This document shows, piece after piece, positions 11,109 through 22,411 of a stretch of DNA of 64,000 nucleotides (the stretch's first letter is position 1; every line of letters begins with the position of its first letter). Position numbers and translations under genes: made by a program. The notes beneath the pieces are model-generated. The model saw only the letters and a list, made by a program, of their open reading frames with translations, made no database searches and had not been told where the DNA came from. The DNA comes from Hofstenia miamia. Lineage: Eukaryota > Xenacoelomorpha > Acoela. The stretch spans positions 374,615 to 438,614 of the forward strand of contig SCFE01000032.1 in the NCBI GenBank assembly GCA_004352715.1, in the 5' to 3' direction.

Positions 11109-12108
11109 NNNNNNNNNNNNNNNNNNNNNNNNNNNNNNNNNNNNNNNNNNNNNNNNNNNNNNNNNNNNNNNNNNNNNNNNNNNNNNNNNNNNNNNNNNNN
11201 NNNNNNNNNNNNNNNNNNNNNNNNNNNNNNNNNNNNNNNNNNNNNNNNNNNNNNNNNNNNNNNNNNNNNNNNNNNNNNNNNNNNNNNNNNNNNNNNNNNN
11301 NNNNNNNNNNNNNNNNNNNNNNNNNNNNNNNNNNNNNNNNNNNNNNNNNNNNNNNNNNNNNNNNNNNNNNNNNNNNNNNNNNNNNNNNNNNNNNNNNNNN
11401 NNNNNNNNNNNNNNNNNNNNNNNNNNNNNNNNNNNNNNNNNNNNNNNNNNNNNNNNNNNNNNNNNNNNNNNNNNNNNNNNNNNNNNNNNNNNNNNNNNNN
11501 NNNNNNNNNNNNNNNNNNNNNNNNNNNNNNNNNNNNNNNNNNNNNNNNNNNNNNNNNNNNNNNNNNNNNNNNNNNNNNNNNNNNNNNNNNNNNNNNNNNN
11601 NNNNNNNNNNNNNNNNNNNNNNNNNNNNNNNNNNNNNNNNNNNNNNNNNNNNNNNNNNNNNNNNNNNNNNNNNNNNNNNNNNNNNNNNNNNNNNNNNNNN
11701 NNNNNNNNNNNNNNNNNNNNNNNNNNNNNNNNNNNNNNNNNNNNNNNNNNNNNNNNNNNNNNNNNNNNNNNNNNNNNNNNNNNNNNNNNNNNNNNNNNNN
11801 NNNNNNNNNNNNNNNNNNNNNNNNNNNNNNNNNNNNNNNNNNNNNNNNNNNNNNNNNNNNNNNNNNNNNNNNNNNNNNNNNNNNNNNNNNNNNNNNNNNN
11901 NNNNNNNNNNNNNNNNNNNNNNNNNNNNNNNNNNNNNNNNNNNNNNNNNNNNNNNNNNNNNNNNNNNNNNNNNNNNNNNNNNNNNNNNNNNNNNNNNNNN
12001 NNNNNNNNNNNNNNNNNNNNNNNNNNNNNNNNNNNNNNNNNNNNNNNNNNNNNNNNNNNNNNNNNNNNNNNNNNNNNNNNNNNNNNNNNNNNNNNNNNNN
12101 NNNNNNNN

Positions 12109-13495
12109 ATAGAAATCCATGTATCTGATCGTGAAAAATGGAATTATTATAAGAAATAATTAACCCAGGCCAAAGATTATGCAGGTACCAGGTGGCCAAT
12201 TCAGTTCCGTTTTTCATTTCTCATTTTGATCATTTGAAAAGATTAAATGAAAATTGAAATTGAAAAACGGAAATAATTATTTTTCCTTTTTGCTTTTCAA
12301 ATTTCATTTTGCCAGTTTCCATTTTTTTTAATTTTTCAAAAAAATAAAAAAATTGAAAAATTAAGAATAAGTATTATACATAAATGTTTTTCAATGCTAC
12401 ATGCGAATCTTACAATAAATTGTCATTGGCGTTAAGGGACTTCACGAGCAATAAACAATAACTAAAAGAGAGTTTCTTAATAATTACTGGTCCATTAAAT
12501 AAGAACTCATTAAACTTCTGTTTCATAAATGCCGATTTACATATTTTTTCTTTTCTTTTTGTTAGTTTATAGTAGCCAAAAGAGCTTTTGAAAAGTAGTG
12601 AAAATTTTGCCTTACAGCAGAGAATCTCATGTAGCTTTGCATGCTTGAAATTGCTATCATCTTGTAGTTTAGATTTAATTTTTGTAACACTCCCATTTTT
12701 CATTGTTCCTACGATTGTAACTGTATTTGATTTTACAACGGTGATATTGAGATCAAATTTCATAGCCATATTTGCTATCAAATTTTCCTTATCTGCTGTA
12801 GACAAATCTTCAACATCTGAACAGTTAATTCAAAACCTTCAATTTTATGAAATGTCAATTCAAAGTAAATTACATTTTCAACGATATTTTGTACACAAAA
12901 CTCTTGTAGATTTTCTTCTGCAATTGTTTCAAGAATCGATTTCTTCTCTTCAACGTTAAGATTTTGAAAACTACAATTTTGTTTCTTTGGAATATTTCTA
13001 CGATATGATTTTTTTTCCACGATTCTTGCATGGACTTCACAATCTTTTGAAAATTCCATAAATGTTATCTGCTTAATCGAAGCCTTAGATTTTCTGATTT
13101 CATAGATTGTGTTTGAAAGTTTTCCTCCAATTTTAGGCTTTTTTCAATTGTGCTAAAAGAAGTCAAATTTAACTCCATTTCTTCGACCGGAGCTTTCGCC
13201 CGTTCCATTTTATTAACATGTATGTGCTGAAGAGATTTTAACTGAACTTTAATTTGGCATTTAAATTGAGTGTAAAAAGTGAATGGTTCAGGGGCAATTT
13301 CATATACAAAAAGTAGCCATTTGAAAAATCGAACAACTTTCCAATTTCTTTCTATTTCATCTTGAATAATGTCGTAAAATCTTTTATGAAGTGAATAAGA
13401 TTCAATACAGTCTTTGCAAAAATATGTTTTCAGGCAACCTTCCAAATAATTAGTGTTTTCAAGTACAATCATGTAAGAGATTCTAGTTACTAATG
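12109..13495 (-). repeat. right arm of large inverted repeat
   Basis: Reverse complement of 7976-9360. The arm begins exactly at the edge of the 1000-N gap. Its contig (12109-13777) lies between two 1000-N placeholders, so its orientation relative to the left arm is not fixed by sequence. Confidence 0.85.
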
Positions 13496-13604
13496 CAAAT
13501 GCAGAATCTATCTGATTTATATGTGTTAAGCAAACATCTTGTTGCATTACAAACAAAACTTTCCTTCCAAATTCCTTAAATTTAGGTTGTCTACATGAAA
13601 TCAT
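12410..13604 (-). pseudogene. truncated, frameshifted copy B of the ART-domain gene
   Basis: Copy on -, reaching further 5' than copy A: it includes M-Q-Q-D-V-C-L-T-H as in the long copy at 22412. Two single-base changes break the frame, one in an A-run near 13140 and one near 12830. After the L-H-E-I-L-C-C-K-A position (about 12608) it continues into the same unrelated 3' sequence as copy A, and it lacks the ART-like domain. It shares the K-D-D-I-N deletion with copy A but not copy A's two-residue loss near MKN, so A and B are separate derivatives or alleles of one truncated ancestor. Confidence 0.7.
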
Positions 13605-15875
13605 TTGTTATACGAGAGTTTTAAGCACAGCGACTGAGACAGCTGTTTGGAAATGGGAGGGCTGTTATGGGAAAAATATGTGACAAACGAGCTCTCATTG
13701 TAGTAAAATGTTACAAACAACCAAATTATGTTTATTGTTTTTAAGGTCGTATATAAATATATATATATATATATATANNNNNNNNNNNNNNNNNNNNNNN
13801 NNNNNNNNNNNNNNNNNNNNNNNNNNNNNNNNNNNNNNNNNNNNNNNNNNNNNNNNNNNNNNNNNNNNNNNNNNNNNNNNNNNNNNNNNNNNNNNNNNNN
13901 NNNNNNNNNNNNNNNNNNNNNNNNNNNNNNNNNNNNNNNNNNNNNNNNNNNNNNNNNNNNNNNNNNNNNNNNNNNNNNNNNNNNNNNNNNNNNNNNNNNN
14001 NNNNNNNNNNNNNNNNNNNNNNNNNNNNNNNNNNNNNNNNNNNNNNNNNNNNNNNNNNNNNNNNNNNNNNNNNNNNNNNNNNNNNNNNNNNNNNNNNNNN
14101 NNNNNNNNNNNNNNNNNNNNNNNNNNNNNNNNNNNNNNNNNNNNNNNNNNNNNNNNNNNNNNNNNNNNNNNNNNNNNNNNNNNNNNNNNNNNNNNNNNNN
14201 NNNNNNNNNNNNNNNNNNNNNNNNNNNNNNNNNNNNNNNNNNNNNNNNNNNNNNNNNNNNNNNNNNNNNNNNNNNNNNNNNNNNNNNNNNNNNNNNNNNN
14301 NNNNNNNNNNNNNNNNNNNNNNNNNNNNNNNNNNNNNNNNNNNNNNNNNNNNNNNNNNNNNNNNNNNNNNNNNNNNNNNNNNNNNNNNNNNNNNNNNNNN
14401 NNNNNNNNNNNNNNNNNNNNNNNNNNNNNNNNNNNNNNNNNNNNNNNNNNNNNNNNNNNNNNNNNNNNNNNNNNNNNNNNNNNNNNNNNNNNNNNNNNNN
14501 NNNNNNNNNNNNNNNNNNNNNNNNNNNNNNNNNNNNNNNNNNNNNNNNNNNNNNNNNNNNNNNNNNNNNNNNNNNNNNNNNNNNNNNNNNNNNNNNNNNN
14601 NNNNNNNNNNNNNNNNNNNNNNNNNNNNNNNNNNNNNNNNNNNNNNNNNNNNNNNNNNNNNNNNNNNNNNNNNNNNNNNNNNNNNNNNNNNNNNNNNNNN
14701 NNNNNNNNNNNNNNNNNNNNNNNNNNNNNNNNNNNNNNNNNNNNNNNNNNNNNNNNNNNNNNNNNNNNNNNNNNNNNAAAATATCTACGTATTTATACTT
14801 ATATTTGGCGCTAAGTACATGACAACTAAGAAATTATATTACATTATTCCAATTCATTTAAAAATGAAAAATGTCAACTTACAAATAATTGAAAATTACA
14901 CCTACTCAAAGCAATGCAAGAATAATTTATGCAAAATGTCAGCGCTAACTTAGAATTGTTTGAAAATTAGTAAAACTCCTTTTTACTTTATAATCTTTTA
15001 TGTTACATCAAAAAAATTATTGAAACATTGCTGTAGCGAAAAATGTTTATTGGATATTATTGTTTTAATGCGGAAGGGTTAAGATTAATTCTCAGTTTTT
15101 GCAAATACAAACACGATGCATGTAAATTTTAATAGCATTTTGAGTAACTTAATGCATTTACAACTCAATATAATTGTTCTGCGAAACATAGCTGCAATGA
15201 TATCATTGCAAATTAATATGATTACAATTAAATTGAAATCAGCTAAAAGAAAATTATAAGAATGAAAGAACGTTTTCGAAGATTCTTGAAATCAACTACT
15301 AGAACCTCATCTTGGTGGACGATTATTTAATTAATGAAGAGCCGGGACGATTATTAATTAAATTTTATTTGTGGCTTAGTTGATTTAATGAATCCAGATA
15401 CCCTGCCAAAAGAAATTATTGCTGTTGCTGCTGTCTCAAGCAGCATTAAATTTTTTTTATATCTTTTATTTGAAATTCCAAACTACTCCGCAATTTTAAT
15501 TCCGAGCCAAATTATTCCACCTTTTTTCTTGGCAGTCCATTCCAAGTTCCTTGAGTATTAATATTTTTATGATCCATATTAAATAATTGTTGTTTCAAAA
15601 GAACTTTTCAGATGTCGCTGGAAAACCTTCATCCATCTTGTAATTGCAGTCCTACTGTGTTAATGGAAGCAGGTACAACTTTAAATCAATTCAATTCAAA
15701 GGGTATTTAAAAACATTTCTGAGAATGAGATTGACTATTAATCCTAACAAATTAATCTTATCATTGCCTTTGTGAAAATTTAATTGTTTGAATGGGGATA
15801 ATAAAACACATTATTAAAGGGAATTTTACCCGTTTTTAAAATTCAAATGGGAACACGTTCGCCCCGCTTTAATTT
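13605..15875. other. gap-bounded filler without genes
   Basis: Contains a TA tract at 13757-13777, a 1000-N gap (13778-14777) and an isolated 1.1-kb contig (14778-15875). I see no coding sequence or repeat in that contig. A second 1000-N gap follows (15876-16875). Confidence 0.6.
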
Positions 15876-16876
15876 NNNNNNNNNNNNNNNNNNNNNNNNN
15901 NNNNNNNNNNNNNNNNNNNNNNNNNNNNNNNNNNNNNNNNNNNNNNNNNNNNNNNNNNNNNNNNNNNNNNNNNNNNNNNNNNNNNNNNNNNNNNNNNNNN
16001 NNNNNNNNNNNNNNNNNNNNNNNNNNNNNNNNNNNNNNNNNNNNNNNNNNNNNNNNNNNNNNNNNNNNNNNNNNNNNNNNNNNNNNNNNNNNNNNNNNNN
16101 NNNNNNNNNNNNNNNNNNNNNNNNNNNNNNNNNNNNNNNNNNNNNNNNNNNNNNNNNNNNNNNNNNNNNNNNNNNNNNNNNNNNNNNNNNNNNNNNNNNN
16201 NNNNNNNNNNNNNNNNNNNNNNNNNNNNNNNNNNNNNNNNNNNNNNNNNNNNNNNNNNNNNNNNNNNNNNNNNNNNNNNNNNNNNNNNNNNNNNNNNNNN
16301 NNNNNNNNNNNNNNNNNNNNNNNNNNNNNNNNNNNNNNNNNNNNNNNNNNNNNNNNNNNNNNNNNNNNNNNNNNNNNNNNNNNNNNNNNNNNNNNNNNNN
16401 NNNNNNNNNNNNNNNNNNNNNNNNNNNNNNNNNNNNNNNNNNNNNNNNNNNNNNNNNNNNNNNNNNNNNNNNNNNNNNNNNNNNNNNNNNNNNNNNNNNN
16501 NNNNNNNNNNNNNNNNNNNNNNNNNNNNNNNNNNNNNNNNNNNNNNNNNNNNNNNNNNNNNNNNNNNNNNNNNNNNNNNNNNNNNNNNNNNNNNNNNNNN
16601 NNNNNNNNNNNNNNNNNNNNNNNNNNNNNNNNNNNNNNNNNNNNNNNNNNNNNNNNNNNNNNNNNNNNNNNNNNNNNNNNNNNNNNNNNNNNNNNNNNNN
16701 NNNNNNNNNNNNNNNNNNNNNNNNNNNNNNNNNNNNNNNNNNNNNNNNNNNNNNNNNNNNNNNNNNNNNNNNNNNNNNNNNNNNNNNNNNNNNNNNNNNN
16801 NNNNNNNNNNNNNNNNNNNNNNNNNNNNNNNNNNNNNNNNNNNNNNNNNNNNNNNNNNNNNNNNNNNNNNNNNNNA

Positions 16877-17161
16877 GGCCGTGGAAGACTAACAACCTCA
16901 AGAAATGATGAAAATGTTGATTCTGTTAGGAGCCTGGTTGAAGAAGATGGAAGATTGACAGTGGATGAGATAGCTCAGACTCTGGAGATATCAGTTGGTT
17001 CAGCTCATTTAATTTTACATGAAGATTTAGGTCTGAGCAAGCTTTCAGCTAGATGGGTCCCAAAAGCGTTGCGTCCTGACCAACTGAATCTCAGACGTGA
17101 ACTCTCAACAGTGATTTTGACGAAAATTGAAGCAAATGGATTGCATTCATTCTGCGACTAG
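16877..17161 (+). pseudogene. mariner transposase fragment (second family)
   Basis: Continuous frame from the gap edge: G-R-G-R-L-T-T-S-R-N-D, LVEEDGRLTVDEIAQTLEIS, VGSAHLILHEDLGLSKLS, then ARWVPKALRPDQLNLR. The W-V-P-x-x-L motif and the preceding helix-turn-helix are diagnostic of mariner transposases. The protein then stops at 17161, before the catalytic core. Its sequence differs clearly from the mariner at 10780, so at least two mariner families are present. Confidence 0.85.
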
Positions 17162-17208
17162 CAAGGACGGCGGACGGTTCTTGTGAATAATTTGTGAATT
17201 TCGTCCCA

Positions 17209-17290
17209 TGGAACGAAAAGATTTTGAAATAAGAACCAACATCAAGTTTCTCGTAAGACTTGGTTGGAAAGGAACGGACATTAACCTTAA
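17209..17290 (+). pseudogene. mariner transposase N-terminal stub
   Basis: ATG at 17209 opens MERKDFEIRTNIKFLVRLGW followed by K-G-T-D-I-N. This is the canonical first 26 residues of a mariner transposase. Homology ends abruptly near 17290. It starts 48 bp after the previous fragment stops, so two mariner pieces are juxtaposed or one copy is scrambled. Confidence 0.75.
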
Positions 17291-17673
17291 CAAGTAACTA
17301 TTTATTAATACTCTTAGAAGAAAGAGCTCTTTAAAATCATCACTGAGCCTTTCAAAAGGTTGAGTGGCTTTTGTAGTGTTTCCTTCTGAATGACAAAAAC
17401 GGGGTTTAAGTCTGACAAGATTGATATTTGTTAGTCACTTTTTTACCATTATTCAAGTAATATGGTAAATTTTTCGTTCAAACAAAATGAACAAACGACG
17501 AAGACAACGAAAAGTGCCGATTTGCTTACTTGTTGGTAGTAAAAGATGAACTGGAGACACGAGTAAGGGTGTCGGCAGAATGATTAAGATTCCCAGGTCC
17601 GTATACTATATCATACGAGTAGCATGCAAATTCAACAAGCCAACGCATGATTNNNNNNNNNNNNNNNNNNNNN

Positions 17674-17900
17674 CCCACCACCCTTACAGCCCTGATCTAG
17701 GTCCATCTGACTTTTTCCTATTCCCAAAACTTAAAGAACACCTGAAAGGAGTCAGTTTTAACACCACTGATGAAGCAAAACATGCAGCAAGAACTTGGCT
17801 TCAAAATCAACCTGTAGATTTTTTCAAGAATGGCATAATGGGATGGAAACACCACTTACAGAAGTGCATCGATCGCGACGGCAGTTATGTTGAGAAATAA
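17674..17900 (+). pseudogene. mariner transposase C-terminal fragment
   Basis: After a 21-N gap the frame reads HHPYSPDLGPSDFFLFPKLK, LKGVSFNTTDEAKHAARTWL and KCIDRDGSYVEK, stopping at 17900. YSPDL-PSDF-LFPKLK holds the third catalytic aspartate of the mariner D,D34D triad. The ending is the usual mariner C-terminus. The central catalytic part is missing between the stub at 17209 and this piece. Confidence 0.85.
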
Positions 17901-18690
17901 GTTCATTGTACATATAAACTAGTAAAAAATTGAACAATTCCGCNACGTTCAGGTTTAAGAAATTTATCCATTCGTGGCTTTTTAGCCTGAGAAAGATAGA
18001 CAACTAATAAAAATGCTTTATTCATCTACAACATTAGCATGTATAGCGTTAAAGTAACAATAAGCTTATAAACTCGACAGTTAATTATTTAAATCAATTG
18101 ACATGTAAACATGTACAAATATTGATAATGCTAAGTCAACATTATAAACATGAGTTTCAGCAAACTAAACCAGAAACAACAATTCCATTTTCATTGATTA
18201 TATCTGAATATTTTTCGAAAATTTGACTTTTTCCACCAGCATGCTTCTTACTTCTTATAGATCCCAAATTCCAATTTTGCACGCACATTAGCAATATCCA
18301 TAGGTTGTCGTTAGCAGGACGCGGCCAAATAATACATTAAATAACAAATTNTGAGAAATAAGTTCATTGTACATATAAACTAGTAAAAAATTGAGCAATT
18401 CCGCGTATTTTTTGAATTCCCCTCGTATATAGTAGAAATCCATGTCAGATAGCTTATTGAACATCTTCTGACTATGTATTTGAAAATCCGTTTTTTCAGT
18501 AAGCCTTAATATATTTTTTGCTAAGCGATATGCTTCATAATTTGAATCATTTTATTATTATGCCAAATTGTGTATAAATCGAATAGCTTAGATCTTTCAG
18601 TATCTAAATGATACTGCGCTACAATATCCATAGGATGTTGTTAGCAGGACGCGGCCAAATAATACATTAAATAACAAATTTAGCAAACTG
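17886..18690. other. unmerged overlapping contig ends around two single-n joins
   Basis: The segment before the n at 17944 (17886-17943) recurs after the n at 18351 (18353-18404). The segment before 18351 (18293-18350) recurs at 18623-18682. The piece between the two n's thus overlaps the following sequence at both ends, which fits a mis-ordered or alternative-allele contig placed in tandem. Confidence 0.7.
18402..18427 (+). repeat. mariner right terminal inverted repeat
   Basis: CGCGTATTTTTTGAATTCCC followed by CTCGTA. Its complement starts TACGAGGGGAATTCAAAA, matching the left-end pattern TACGAGGGTGAGTCAAAA at 10584. It lies about 500 bp after the C-terminal transposase fragment; the true distance is shorter once the contig overlap is allowed for. 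Confidence 0.7.
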
Positions 18691-19700
18691 CAAAGATACA
18701 TACCCTTTTAATTAATAATTGACGTCAGGGTAAATGTCACCAGTGGCTGTATTCTTCATTAACAAGAGTTGACAGTTTGTTTTGATTTTTAAAGTCTGGG
18801 TAACTGATATTTTAGAAGGTGGCCGGCCTTTAATGAGCTCCAATGCACACTACTTTTGACAATGATTGACATTTTAAAAAGTTAGGCTTCCTATTTTTAA
18901 TAAGCTGCAAATGTACAATACAAATTATATAAATTAGGCAAAAAAATTTAAGCTTTATTGCTCCAGCGATTTTAAAAAGTTGCTTCCGCCCACTCTCAGT
19001 TTAAATTTTACCTCCGCTCCCGTTCCCGCGGGAGCACTCCCGCAAGACTCTAGAATTTGGCTACAAAATTTTGTGACCAAATTTTAGAATGCAGATAATT
19101 CAGTTGTCTTCAAAACCAATTAGAAAGTTTTTGTGAAAAATGTAGCATCTACATTAATTTATTTTTTTATCTGCAAAATATTGCATTTCAATGACCTCAA
19201 GTGTTTCTGTTGAAGGACATGATCACATGTAGTTGATAGTCAATCTACCAAAAGAAAAATCACGTTCTGATTGTGTCCCTGATGTTTGGACTGAAAAAAG
19301 GACCTTTATAGAACAGGAAATTTTGCAATATTAGCTTTATAAAATATTTTCTTTAATTTAGCTTTATAACTCCATTAGAGGTTCATAGGCATTAATCATC
19401 ATAATCATGGAGTAGTGAATTGAAATTGCAAATCTTCAGTCACATTAACAAAAACAGTTTAATTTGTAATAATTTGATTTTAAATAACGTTTAAATTAAT
19501 GTGTAACTTAGATGTATATCAATTTACTTAGGCCTAAACATGCTTAGTTAAAATTTTTTATCTTCAACCCTATTTGGTATTGAATATCTAAGCCCTTCTC
19601 CGCCCGTTTTACACCTATGCAACAGCATAATTATCAAATGCATTTAAATGCAATTATTAATTACCATCTTTGCTTACTTTAGTTATGATATGAACAATTA
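18445..19700. other. intergenic, nothing firmly recognised
   Basis: AT-rich. Holds one GC-rich patch (18985-19055) of CTCCCG / GCGGGAG units, including the palindromic CCCGCGGG. No coding sequence seen. Confidence 0.4.
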
Positions 19701-19920
19701 TTAGGCTAATTGATTACGTTTACCGGTTTATCATAAGGTAAGCCGACAAGTCTTGGATTATGGTAAACCGACGAGTACTTGATGTCGCATGTATAAATGC
19801 TTTGCACTGTGCATTAATTTTATGATGATTTATGATAATGTTGCTACGATTTTATTCAATAAAAGCTTAATATTTGTAAGCCTTTTATACTTCAATTTTA
19901 TTGAATAAAAATTTCAACTA

Positions 19921-20620
19921 TGAAGTTCGAATTACCTGATTTTCCTGTGGCACCTACTCCAGATCAGTGGCGGTGGTGGAAGCAAGTATTTATTGATACA
20001 CAACAATGCCAAGTTGGTTCTTTTGCGTTTGAAACCTGGACCTTCTTATCATGCTCTGCTTCTTACAGTCACTAATTTCGACGATGCTATTGCTACTTTG
20101 AGCAATCAGTTTGTAAAGCCTACTAGGGTCATGTTTGCACGGCATAAACTATTACACAATGTGCAGAAACCTTCAAAAAAGGTTAGCGAATTTGTTCAGA
20201 GACTTCGTGTTTTGGCTCTTGAATGTGAATGTAATGGCATCAACGCTGTTGAGCATTCACAACTTCTCATTCGCGACGCACTTGTTTCGGGAATACAATC
20301 AGATCACAAACGGGCACGCTTGTTGGAAGTATCAGATGATAAAGCTACTCTTGATCATTGTGTGTCATTGGCGTCTGCTATTGAACTTTCAATTGGGTAT
20401 TCACGGTCATTTAGTAGTTTGTCTACAAATCCTTTAGATCCGTCAACTACGGAATTCTCAGCTGCAGCGGTTAAAGCAGACAATCCCTCGAGAGGTCAGT
20501 CCCAATCCAAATGCTTTTTTGTTGTAAAGCCTATCATCCTAGAGCGCAATGTTCGGCCCGCAACAATCGATGCAATGTGGAAAGAATGGGCATTGGGAAC
20601 GGTGTTGCAAATCGAAGACT
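19921..20620 (+). pseudogene. gypsy-type gag with zinc knuckle, frameshifted
   Basis: Begins MKFELPDFPVAPTPDQWRWW at 19921. It shifts frame near 19975 and continues with FDDAIATLSNQFVKPTRVMF, KLLHNVQKPSKKVSEFVQRL and LLIRDALVSGIQSD up to about 20510. This is the capsid-like helical region of Ty3/gypsy gag. A second shift leads into CFFC-KAYHPRAQC and NRCMQCGKNGHWERCC, two CCHC-type zinc knuckles that bind nucleic acid. Confidence 0.75.
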
Positions 20621-21427
20621 TCTATGTCGCGCATTGCCGTTTCGGAGCCTCATCTGCAAGAAGAAAGCGGAATGCTCTGTGCTACTGGAGCCAACGTTTT
20701 TTCACCCCGGAAATGGGACTGTGCCTGTAACTTTGAATGGCGCATAAAGGTTGAAGCATTGCTAGATACTGGTTCATCACATTTATTCCTATCCAAGGAG
20801 ACAAGAATCTATAAAATGGCTGAAACTTCTCCATGCAACATCGCCGGCATTTGCAATGCTAAACTCACTCTTGGGTCATACTCATACGACGATCAGGTGT
20901 TTAAAGTGACAAATGGATTGCTGTGCCAATGCATCTTGGGAAGAGATTTTCTGGAGAGGCATAAGTCAGCAGAATTTGTCTTCAGCGGAAATAGTCCTAA
21001 ATTAGAAGTAACTTGGGACAGTTTTTCGTGTCTATCTATTGAGCCACAAATACTATTCGAATTTGCGACGCCACCAAAACCTTTAGCTAGCCCTAGTCGA
21101 CGTAAGCATCCTGATGACCAATTTTTTATCAAACACGAAATCGCTAGATTGCTCAAGCTGGGAATAGTCGAGCCATCAATTTCGCCTTGGCGGGCACAAG
21201 TCCTGGTTGTTAAAGGCAAAAAGAAACGGATGGTAGTTGATTACAGTCAGACAATTAATCGCTACACACCAGTAGATGCCTACCCATTTCCAAAGATGGA
21301 CGTCCTTTTGGAAAAAGTGAGTTCTAATAGATTTATGGAAAATCGAGACGTGGGTGACCACAAAGTTTTGTCCCTGTCCAGTGCTACATTTTTAGTCTCA
21401 GACCCAGCAGAGTTTTGCAAGATTTAG
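20549..21427 (+). pseudogene. gypsy-type pol: aspartic protease and start of reverse transcriptase
   Basis: Open frame of 292 codons that overlaps the knuckle region. EALLDTGSSHLFLSKE (about 20755) is the retropepsin active site (DTGSS here; DSG/DTGA in relatives). CILGRDFLERH (about 20930) is the protease flap-distal ILG motif. The linker and RT N-terminus follow: FFIKHEIARLLKLGIVEPS, SPWRAQVLVVKGKKKRMVVD, YSQTINRYTPVDAYPFPKMD. Homology to RT fades after about 21330, just short of the first catalytic aspartate block, and the frame ends at 21427. Confidence 0.8.
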
Positions 21428-21430
21428 TCT

Positions 21431-22348
21431 TTTTCCCTGACAGGTCTCAGTTCCGTACATGTATTTTTTGTCCCGTAATGAGATTAAATATGCTAAAATC
21501 AGTCATTAATTAAATTGAATAATGAATTGAGATATATTAGACATTTTTGCTTACTAAATTTTACCTGTAAATTTGCAAATATAATACAATATAACAGCAA
21601 ATATTAAAACAAATTCGTCTTTGTCACATCTCGTGTTATATTTTGGATAGTTTCGCAGTATGCTAGTTGAGCATTTATGTTTTATTATTTTAAAATATCT
21701 AGTGTCTAATCATTTGTTATCATTGAACATTTTTTTAGTGGATATCGTACGAATAAATGTTTGACACTGTTATGTTGTTTTGTGCCTGTTGTGTGACACA
21801 ACAGTTTTTTCCTGTTGTGCAGTGCTCACAGTTGTGTGAAAAATCCAACACAATTTAATTCTCTTTCCTAAACACAGGCCACCTCATTCCATTTTGTGCC
21901 TTGTCTAAGTTACAGCTTTAAATTCATAGTTTTTATATCAACAGCTTCAACTTTATCAGATTTAATTAATTCTCTCCTTTTCCTGAAAATCGCATTTTCT
22001 TGTTTTTGTTCAATATTATTAAGTCTCTTTGAAAGATATGCATTAAAATTAAAATCGTTAGAATCCTAAAGTCCAAAGAAATAAAATTGTACTTTCATTT
22101 TACAAAGAATATATAGTATTTTATAATATTTCTCATATATCTTGTCGAATAACTGCCTTTTCCTTTCGAAACCACTGTTGTAATGGCCCCATTTACAACT
22201 GTCTTATAATCAATGATTTTGTGAGGCAATTTAAACACAGTGATGTTAATGCTTTTAATTCTAGCTGATATTTGCTCATCTTATCTCATATGAAAACAAC
22301 ATTGTCTTTATAATTGTGACTAAACAAATTTGATAATATATCCGCTAA
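21431..22348. other. intergenic upstream of the ART-domain gene
   Basis: No coding sequence recognised. Contains the palindrome TGTTGTGTGACACAACA at 21787-21803 within a TTGTG/CACAA-rich patch. Any promoter or 5' exon of the downstream gene would lie here, but none can be identified. Confidence 0.4.
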
Positions 22349-22411
22349 ATTTTGGAAGGAAAACAAACTGTGCTGCACTTCGCTAAATCTGTGCTTGGAA
22401 TTCTGTTTGGA

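Larger units (their letters stand above)
19700..21430 (+). mobile_element. Ty3/gypsy LTR retrotransposon remnant
   Basis: A 5' piece of an LTR retroelement: a possible LTR or leader (about 19700-19900, with AATAAA at 19858-19863), gag from ATG 19921, a zinc knuckle, an aspartic protease and the beginning of reverse transcriptase. It ends about 60 codons into the RT domain. No 3' LTR, RNase H or integrase is found downstream. gag and pol are split by frameshifts, so this copy is not functional. Confidence 0.75.

Noticed and set aside
11054-12217. Long open frames running through N runs (also 13708-14822, 15843-16908, 2652-3179, 4073-4783)
   Set aside because: They are open only because N codons cannot be stops; the real residues are a handful at each edge. 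Only frames with recognisable motifs outside the gap were kept.
12588-12959. Plus-strand open frames over copy B (and the minus-strand frame 8622-8879 over copy A)
   Set aside because: Antisense shadows of the ART-family copies.
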